From: Bradyrhizobium sp. SZCCT0231 | GTDB lineage: Bacteria > Pseudomonadota > Alphaproteobacteria > Rhizobiales > Xanthobacteraceae | Assembly: GCF_018130245.1 (NCBI RefSeq) | Contig: NZ_JAFCKP010000001.1 | Span: 992,001 to 1,056,000 of the forward strand | Direction of reading: 5' to 3' | Length of the DNA stretch: 64,000 nucleotides | Shown here: positions 58,383 through 64,000 of the stretch, piece by piece | Layout of the letters: every line of letters starts with the position of its first letter | How positions within the stretch are numbered: position 1 is the first letter of the stretch | Notes under the pieces: generated by a model | What the model was told of the DNA's origin: nothing | The model's database searches: none | What the model saw: the letters and a program-made list of their open reading frames with translations, nothing else | Translations under genes and position numbers: made by a program

Positions 58383-60122
58383 ATGTTTGGACGTCGTGTA
58401 TCGAGATCAGGCGGATGTGCGGCTGCCGCTCTGCTTCTGTTTCTTCCGCAGCAGATTCATGCACAGCAACGGATCGTACCGTCGCCGAGTCAGGTCGCGC
58501 CGCCGTCGATTGCACCGGCGCCAAGTGCGCCGGCCCGCATTCTGCTGCCGCGCGTCGAGGCCGGCGCCGAGATTCCGAAGGACGCTGAGAAGCTCACCTT
58601 CGTGCTGCGCGGCTTTTCGATCGCGGACGAGTTCGACGAGCTGGCCGCCGAACGCCGCGCCCTTGAAGCGCCGCTCATCGGCAAGCGCGTTTCCGTTGCG
58701 CAGATCTTCGCGTTCGCTAACGCCTTGCAGGCGGCCTATGTGCGTGCAGGCTATCCGCTGGTGCGCGTGGTCGTCACGCCGCAGGAATTGGGACAGCAGG
58801 CGCGGGTCGCGATCCGCGTCGTCGACGGATTCGTCGAGAGCATCGACGCCGCAGCGATCAGGATGCCGGTGCGCACACGCGTCCTCGCCGTGGTCGAGCA
58901 ACTGATCGGCAGGCGTCATCTCAGGCAGACCGAGCTCGAGCGCGTGCTGTTGATCGCGGGCGACGCGCCCGGGCTCGTGTTGAACGCGGTGTTCACCGGC
59001 GGCAAGCAGGTCGGCGGCTCGGTCCTGGTCCTGACCGGCCGCTATCGTCCGGTCTCGGCGAGCCTCTATGGCGACAACGCAATGCCAAAAGTGTTCGGCA
59101 CCTGGCAAGCGGTGGCGACGGCTTCACTCAACAGCGTGTTCGGCCTCGGCGAGCAGTTCGTGGTTTCTGCATCGGGACTTCCGGACAACGACTTTGCCAC
59201 GACCTATCCTACGCGCCGCTATCTCAGCGCGTCGCTGACGCTTCCGCTCGGCATAGACGGCTGGCGGCTCGAGGGCGGCGGTACGGTCGGCAAGACGACG
59301 CCGCGGGTCGATCCAATCTTCGCGACGCAGGGCCTGCTGTCCCAGGGCCGCATCGGCGTGAGCTACGACGCGGTCAAGCGCCGCGACGGCGTACTTACCT
59401 TCATCGCGCGATTCGAGGCCACCGACGAAGAGGTGGATTCGCTGCTGTTCGAACCGTCGGTACCGATCAGCCGCGATCGGGTGCGCGCCGTGCGCGGCGG
59501 TGTCGAGGGTTTTTGGAATTTCCGCAGTTCGGGCACGGTGGCGAGCTACGGCGCGCTGCTGTCGCGGGGCGTCGATGCCTTCGGCGCACGGACCGCGAAC
59601 GACGCGACCTTCCTGCTGCCGCTTTCGCGCATCGGCGCCGACGCCGTCTTCACCAAGCTGAGCGGCCATGTCGGCATCACCCAGGGCCTGCCCAGCGACT
59701 TTTTCCTCTCGCTGGCAGGATATGGGCAGACCAGCTTTGGCCAGCCGATGCTGACCTCGGAGCAGTTCGACATCGTCGGCGCGCAGATGCTGTCCGGCTA
59801 CACGGCGGGATCGTTCGCCGGCGACAGCGCCTGGGTCGTGCGTGGCGAGGTCGGTCGCAACTTCGTCATTCCGAACGCGCCGGCGGCGATCGCGCCCTAT
59901 CTGTTCGCCGCCACCGGCGAGCGCATCCTGATCGAGCCGACTGCGCTCGAGCGCGCCAGCATGCACGCTTCCAATCTCGGCGGCGGGCTGCGCTTCAATC
60001 TTTCGGCCGTCGGAGCCAATCCGTTCGACGTGTCGTTGTTCGCCGAAGGCAGCCACCAGCACAGCGACAACCCGACGCAGCAGGGCTGGCGGGCCTTCGC
60101 CGGTGGCATCGTGCGCTACTGA
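58383..60122 (+). CDS. TpsB, two-partner-secretion outer-membrane transporter (ShlB/FhaC/HecB type)
   Basis: 579 residues. Signal peptide (about 1-27), Pro-rich linker, POTRA domain (about 70-160, with AAYVRAGYPLVRVVV), and a C-terminal 16-strand-type barrel ending in an aromatic residue (GGIVRY). It exports the TpsA exoprotein encoded about 1.1 kb downstream. An antisense LysR gene lies between the two and overlaps its last seven bases. The frame is open earlier, but the ATG used is followed by the signal peptide. Confidence 0.88.
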   Translation: MFGRRVSRSGGCAAAALLLFLPQQIHAQQRIVPSPSQVAPPSIAPAPSAPARILLPRVEAGAEIPKDAEKLTFVLRGFSIADEFDELAAERRALEAPLIGKRVSVAQIFAFANALQAAYVRAGYPLVRVVVTPQELGQQARVAIRVVDGFVESIDAAAIRMPVRTRVLAVVEQLIGRRHLRQTELERVLLIAGDAPGLVLNAVFTGGKQVGGSVLVLTGRYRPVSASLYGDNAMPKVFGTWQAVATASLNSVFGLGEQFVVSASGLPDNDFATTYPTRRYLSASLTLPLGIDGWRLEGGGTVGKTTPRVDPIFATQGLLSQGRIGVSYDAVKRRDGVLTFIARFEATDEEVDSLLFEPSVPISRDRVRAVRGGVEGFWNFRSSGTVASYGALLSRGVDAFGARTANDATFLLPLSRIGADAVFTKLSGHVGITQGLPSDFFLSLAGYGQTSFGQPMLTSEQFDIVGAQMLSGYTAGSFAGDSAWVVRGEVGRNFVIPNAPAAIAPYLFAATGERILIEPTALERASMHASNLGGGLRFNLSAVGANPFDVSLFAEGSHQHSDNPTQQGWRAFAGGIVRY

Positions 60123-61042
60123 ATACCGGCCGGCCGGTTGCTCTGCAACCCCTGCATGATCGACTCCCGCAGCCATTTATGGCCGGGATCGTTCTCGCTG
60201 TTCACGTGCCAGAGCATGTAGGCGTATTGCTCCGCCAGCGGCATCGGCAGATCGTGCAGGTCGAGCTGGAAATTGTCAGCGATCTCTTCGGCGAAGCGGC
60301 GCGGCAACAGGCCGATCAGATCTGTGCGCTGGACCATTGCCGGCATCGACCAGATCTTCGACACCATATAGGGCGTCCGCCGGACGGTGCCCTGCGCCAC
60401 CATGTTCTTGTCGACACCGGTGAGGCCACGCAATTCGTGGGCGACGGCGACCTGAGGCAATCTGGCGAACGTTGCGAGATCGAGCGGCTTCGTGATTTCG
60501 GGGTGATCGCGCCGGCTGATGACCACGAGATCGAATGCCATGATCGACTTGACCACGATATCGGTGGTGTCGATCGGGAAGGCGAAGCAGGCGAGGTCGA
60601 TATTGCCTTCGCGGATGTCCTCGGCATATCTCGCCGTGGCCTGCACGCACTCGATCTGCACGCCCGGAGCCTGCGTCAGCAACGTGCGGACGATCGAAGG
60701 CATCACCAGTGCCTCCAAGGGATCGCTGACGATGATGCGGAAAAGCCGCGTATAGGTGGCGAGGTCGATGCTGTCGGCGACAGTGAACTGGCGGCCGATC
60801 ACCGCGAGCGCCTCGCGCACGGGCTGGATGATCTCGCGCGCCTTGTTGGTCGGCGCGACGCCGCGCGGGCTTCGCACGAACAGGGGATCGCCGAGCAACT
60901 CGCGCAGCCGTCCGAGCGCGCTCGACACCGCCGGCTGGCTCATGCCGAGCCGCTCGGCCGCCTTGCTGGTATTGCCCGTGGAATAGAGGGCTTCGAAGAT
61001 CACCAGAAGGTTAAGATCGATCTTGCGAAGATTGATGGCCAT
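60116..61042 (-). CDS. LysR-family regulator inside the TPS locus
   Basis: 308 residues: winged helix with NLLVIFEALYSTGNTSKAAE and MSQPAVSSALGRLRELLGDP, then a co-inducer domain of the NodD/NahR-like type. It is transcribed against the flanking tpsB and divergently from tpsA, so it probably controls tpsA and perhaps tpsB. The seven-base overlap with the 3' end of tpsB makes antisense interaction possible. Confidence 0.9.
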   Translation of the reverse strand: MAINLRKIDLNLLVIFEALYSTGNTSKAAERLGMSQPAVSSALGRLRELLGDPLFVRSPRGVAPTNKAREIIQPVREALAVIGRQFTVADSIDLATYTRLFRIIVSDPLEALVMPSIVRTLLTQAPGVQIECVQATARYAEDIREGNIDLACFAFPIDTTDIVVKSIMAFDLVVISRRDHPEITKPLDLATFARLPQVAVAHELRGLTGVDKNMVAQGTVRRTPYMVSKIWSMPAMVQRTDLIGLLPRRFAEEIADNFQLDLHDLPMPLAEQYAYMLWHVNSENDPGHKWLRESIMQGLQSNRPAGIQ

Positions 61043-61231
61043 TTGTCTTGGAATTTCCGAGCCTTGCCCGCCGACCGGCGGTGCAATTCGTTTGATGAAT
61101 GATCGTTAGAGTGATTTTGAATTTCTCATAATTTGTTCAGTCCGCCAAAACAAAAAGCAACAAATCATTAACCACCGGTTGTGGTGCTCTCTTTGTAAGC
61201 GCCTCGCCCGGATTGGGGAAGGCGTGACATC

Positions 61232-64000
61232 GTGGTGAAGAGCAAGACGTGGCCCGCATCGCGGACTGGCGCGTTCGCGGACAAGATCATCAGCCTTGCC
61301 GCAGCGGCCTCGCTCGCGCTCGCGCCGACCTTCGTCCAGGCACAGCAACTGCCGACCGGCGGATCGGTGGCTGCGGGCAGCGCCACCATCGGCATCCCGA
61401 GCAATGGCACCCTCAACGTCAACCAGACGTCGAACCGGGCGGTGATCGACTGGACTTCGTTCTCGATCGGGCGGGGCGGCACGGTCAATTTCAACCAGCC
61501 CGGCGCCTCGTCGGCGACGCTGAACCGGGTGACCGGCAGCACGCCCTCGACCATCGCCGGCACCATCAACGCGCCCGGCACGGTGCTCCTGGTCAACCCG
61601 AACGGCATCGCCATCAGCAAGACTGGCGTGGTCAATGTCGGCTCGTTTGCGGCCTCGACTCTCGACATCAAGAACAGCGACTTCATGGCGGGGAATTACA
61701 AGTTCACCGGCAATGGCGCGTCCGCCGCAGTCACCAATGCCGGCCGGATCAACGTCGCCGACGGCGGATTCGCGGCGCTGCTCGGCGGGCAGGTCGCCAA
61801 TGACGGCGTCATCAGCGCGCGGCTCGGCCGCGTCGGGCTCGGCAGCGGCGAGTTGATCACGCTCGATCTCGCCGGCGACGGTTTTCTGTCCGTCGGCGTT
61901 CCGACCAGCGCGCTCGGCAAGATCTCCGGCAGCGACGGCAAGGCGCTGGTGTCGAACAAGGGCAAGATCGTCGCCGACGGCGGCACGGTCTATCTGAGCG
62001 CCGCCACGGCGGCCGGCATTTTGCGCGACGCGATCAACGTACCCGGTTCGATCCGCGCCAATTCGGTCGGCACGCAGAACGGCAGGATCGTCATCGGCGG
62101 CGGCGCGGGCGGCAAGGTCTCCGTCAGCGGCAAGGTGGCGGCGAATGGCGGCCGGAGTGGCAAGGGCAACGGTGGCACGGTCGATGTCTCCGGCGCGACC
62201 GTCGCGGTGTCAGGCCAGATCTCCGCCAACGGCCGCAAGGGCGGCGGCGTGATGTTGGCGGCAGGTCAGTCCGTCGATATCTGGGGGTCGGTTTCGGCCA
62301 AGGGCACGACGGATGCCGGCGGCACCATCGTGGTGACAGCCCACGACATCAAGCTTGCCAGCGAGGCCGTGCTCGATGCCGGCGGCGCCAGCGGCGGCAC
62401 CGTGCTGGTGGGCGGCGACTACCAGGGCGGCGCCAACGCTGCGAACAACTTCGTCACCTATCCGATCCTCAACGCCTTCGCGACGACGGTCGCGGCCGGC
62501 GCGCAGATCAAGGCCGACGGCAGCAACGGCGCCGGCGGCAAGATCGTGGTGTGGTCGGACGATCACACGACCTTCGCCGGCGCGGTCAGCGCGCAAGGCA
62601 ACGGCAGCGGGCAGGGCGGCTTCGCCGAAGTATCGGGCCACCGGCTGCTCGACTTCACCGGGACTGCGAATCTTTTGGCCGCGAACGGTGCGGCGGGCAC
62701 CCTGCTGCTCGATCCGCGCAATGTGACGATCTCGACCGGCACCACCGCCGGTGGCTCGATCGCGTCGGGCACCTTCACGCCCTCGGCCGACGATTCGATC
62801 CTCAACGTGACGACGCTGCAGACCGCCCTGGCTTCCGGCAACGTCATCGTGACCACCGGCGCCTCCGGCTCTGCCGGTTCGCAGACGGGCGATATCACCG
62901 TGGCCACCCCCGTCACCTGGTCGTCGCACACGCTGACGCTCGACGCCTATCATTCGATCAACGTCAACGCGACCATGTCGGCGACCGGCACCGCGGGGCT
63001 CGCGCTGAAGACCAATGATGGCGGCAGCGGCGGAAGCCTGAATTTCAACGGTGGCAACGTCACCTTCGCGAGCACCAGCCAGGCGCTCAGCATCAACGGC
63101 GCCAGCTATACGCTGCTCAACAGCATGACCGGCGTGCAGAACATCAACAATGGTCTGTCCAGTAACTACGCGCTGGCGAATTCGCTCAATGCCACCGGCG
63201 TATCGAGCTTCGTGCCGATCGGGACCGACAGCGCGGGCAATATCGTCAACAGCGGCAACGGATTCACCGGCAATTTCAACGGTCTCGGCAACACCATCTC
63301 CAACCTGACGATCAACCGTTCGTCGGTCGATAATGTGGGCCTGTTCGGCGTTGCGACAGGCGGCAGCATTTCGTCGCTTGCGCTCACCAACGTGAATGTT
63401 GCCGGAGGCAATCACACGGGCGCGCTGCTCGGATACGACATCAGCGGCACCTCCCTGTGGGGCTTGAGTGCCAGCGGCACGGTGTCCGGCCAGTACCAGA
63501 CCGGCGGACTGATCGGATGGTTAGGGCAGGGCGCTACGTTGACCGGCGGTTCGGCGGCCGTGTCGGTGACGAGCCCCCTCGATGACGTGGGCGGCCTGAT
63601 CGGGTTAACCATCGGCAACGTCCTCCAGTCCTACGCTACGGGCGCGGTCACCGGTCGAACCAGCGTGGGAGGCCTCATCGGCCGCGCCAATACCGACTTT
63701 GGCGGTTCGGTCACGGTGCAACAGTCCTATGCCACCGGTGCCGCTAGCGGTGCCTTCCGCGTCGGTGGGCTCATCGGCTCGACCGATGGCGCGGACCAGG
63801 TGACGGTGCAACAATCCTTTGCCACTGGCCCTGCTAGCGGCCAGTACTTCGTCGGTGGGCTCATCGGTCAGACCGGAGCGAACCCGACGACGGTGCAGCA
63901 GTCTTATGCGACGGGATGGGCGGGAGCGAGCGGCGGTTATGCCGGCGGCCTGATCGGCTACAACGACAAGACGCTCTCCATCGGCGAGTCCTACGCCACC
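61232..64000 (+). CDS. TpsA filamentous-haemagglutinin-like exoprotein (3' end off window)
   Basis: 923 residues visible, still open at the right edge. GTG start (or the GTG one codon later) with GGGGAAGG eight bases upstream; signal region ends near VQAQ (about residue 38). The TPS secretion domain follows (about 40-270) with LNVNQTSNRAVIDWTSFSIG and the hallmark NPNGI. A Gly/Asn-rich beta-helical region follows, then, from about residue 750, GLUG-type repeats with QSYATG and GGLIG. A surface adhesin or matrix protein exported by the TpsB upstream is likely. The full length and C-terminal module cannot be seen. Confidence 0.88.
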   Translation, partial: MVKSKTWPASRTGAFADKIISLAAAASLALAPTFVQAQQLPTGGSVAAGSATIGIPSNGTLNVNQTSNRAVIDWTSFSIGRGGTVNFNQPGASSATLNRVTGSTPSTIAGTINAPGTVLLVNPNGIAISKTGVVNVGSFAASTLDIKNSDFMAGNYKFTGNGASAAVTNAGRINVADGGFAALLGGQVANDGVISARLGRVGLGSGELITLDLAGDGFLSVGVPTSALGKISGSDGKALVSNKGKIVADGGTVYLSAATAAGILRDAINVPGSIRANSVGTQNGRIVIGGGAGGKVSVSGKVAANGGRSGKGNGGTVDVSGATVAVSGQISANGRKGGGVMLAAGQSVDIWGSVSAKGTTDAGGTIVVTAHDIKLASEAVLDAGGASGGTVLVGGDYQGGANAANNFVTYPILNAFATTVAAGAQIKADGSNGAGGKIVVWSDDHTTFAGAVSAQGNGSGQGGFAEVSGHRLLDFTGTANLLAANGAAGTLLLDPRNVTISTGTTAGGSIASGTFTPSADDSILNVTTLQTALASGNVIVTTGASGSAGSQTGDITVATPVTWSSHTLTLDAYHSINVNATMSATGTAGLALKTNDGGSGGSLNFNGGNVTFASTSQALSINGASYTLLNSMTGVQNINNGLSSNYALANSLNATGVSSFVPIGTDSAGNIVNSGNGFTGNFNGLGNTISNLTINRSSVDNVGLFGVATGGSISSLALTNVNVAGGNHTGALLGYDISGTSLWGLSASGTVSGQYQTGGLIGWLGQGATLTGGSAAVSVTSPLDDVGGLIGLTIGNVLQSYATGAVTGRTSVGGLIGRANTDFGGSVTVQQSYATGAASGAFRVGGLIGSTDGADQVTVQQSFATGPASGQYFVGGLIGQTGANPTTVQQSYATGWAGASGGYAGGLIGYNDKTLSIGESYAT
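63501..64000 (+). repeat. Tandem GLUG-type repeats within tpsA
   Basis: Six GGLIG motifs are visible, most preceded by a QSYATG or QSFATG segment, at intervals of about 25-33 residues. DNA of neighbouring units is similar (e.g. GTGGGCTCATCGG twice), so the array can expand or contract by recombination. It continues past the window. Confidence 0.75.

Noticed and set aside
1-64000. CRISPR arrays, insertion sequences, integrases or phage genes
   Set aside because: No regularly spaced repeats outside the tpsA coding repeats, and no transposase or integrase motif in any plausible frame.

Overview
The window is a GC-rich, densely coded stretch of what looks like an alphaproteobacterial chromosome, most probably Bradyrhizobium or a close relative in the Nitrobacteraceae. 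This rests on the combination of OpgC-type glucan-modifying membrane proteins, an IalB-family protein, an Omp25/RopB-like barrel, a full soxXYZABCD thiosulfate-oxidation operon with soxV/W/S, and many ABC-transporter and acyl-CoA catabolic operons. No database comparison was possible, so the genus is inference. No rRNA, convincing tRNA, insertion sequence, CRISPR array or phage module was seen.

Layout. (1) 1-7.8 kb: a heme-iron locus. It holds the end of a FecR-type sensor (its sigma factor would lie off the left edge), a heme-type TonB-dependent receptor with an STN signalling domain and an unexpected extra C-terminal outer-membrane barrel, a biliverdin-forming heme oxygenase, and a dedicated ExbB-ExbD-TonB set. 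(2) 7.9-15.1 kb, minus strand: a cell-envelope group with a GT39-type glycosyltransferase, two OpgC paralogues, a secreted Cys-rich repeat protein, a DUF2059 protein and a Tat-exported sulfatase. A divergent AraC regulator follows at 15.4 kb. (3) 16.6-32.3 kb: two parallel acyl-CoA catabolic modules. One is LacI-controlled (substrate-binding protein, MaoC, family I CoA-transferase, acyl-CoA dehydrogenase, tautomerase, and a divergent DHDPS-type aldolase). The other is LysR-linked (CaiB CoA-transferase, acyl-CoA dehydrogenase, two hotdog proteins, two DHDPS-type aldolases, and a complete polar-amino-acid-type ABC transporter). (4) 32.3-43.5 kb: a GntR-linked module with an NMT1-type ABC importer, class II aldolase, LLM flavin monooxygenase and flavin reductase, SDR, aminotransferase, alpha/beta hydrolase and an M20 carbamoylase/amidohydrolase. 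The enzyme set resembles the logic of the Rut pyrimidine pathway. (5) 43.5-44.3 kb: a gene-free, locally AT-rich stretch with repeats. (6) 44.3-57.3 kb: the sox cluster, bracketed by two different YeeE/YedE sulfur transporters. It contains a two-cysteine ArsR persulfide-sensor-like repressor and ends in a DsrE-hydrolase-DsrE module whose first DsrE gene is frameshifted. (7) 57.6-64.0 kb: an IalB protein, then a two-partner secretion pair (TpsB and a TpsA exoprotein that runs off the right edge) separated by an antisense LysR gene.

How the genes work together. The left end would bind heme at the surface, import it with its own energy-transducing complex and open the ring in the cytoplasm. The middle 27 kb imports small organic acids or nitrogenous compounds and breaks them down as CoA esters or by flavin-dependent oxygenation. 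The sox block oxidises thiosulfate in the periplasm on the SoxYZ carrier with electrons passing to c-type cytochromes, and the repressor would sense reactive sulfur. The strongest candidates for new biology are the double-barrel heme receptor, the Rut-like GntR module, the heteromeric-looking hotdog pair within the twin CoA modules, and the DsrE/hydrolase accessory module of the sox operon.
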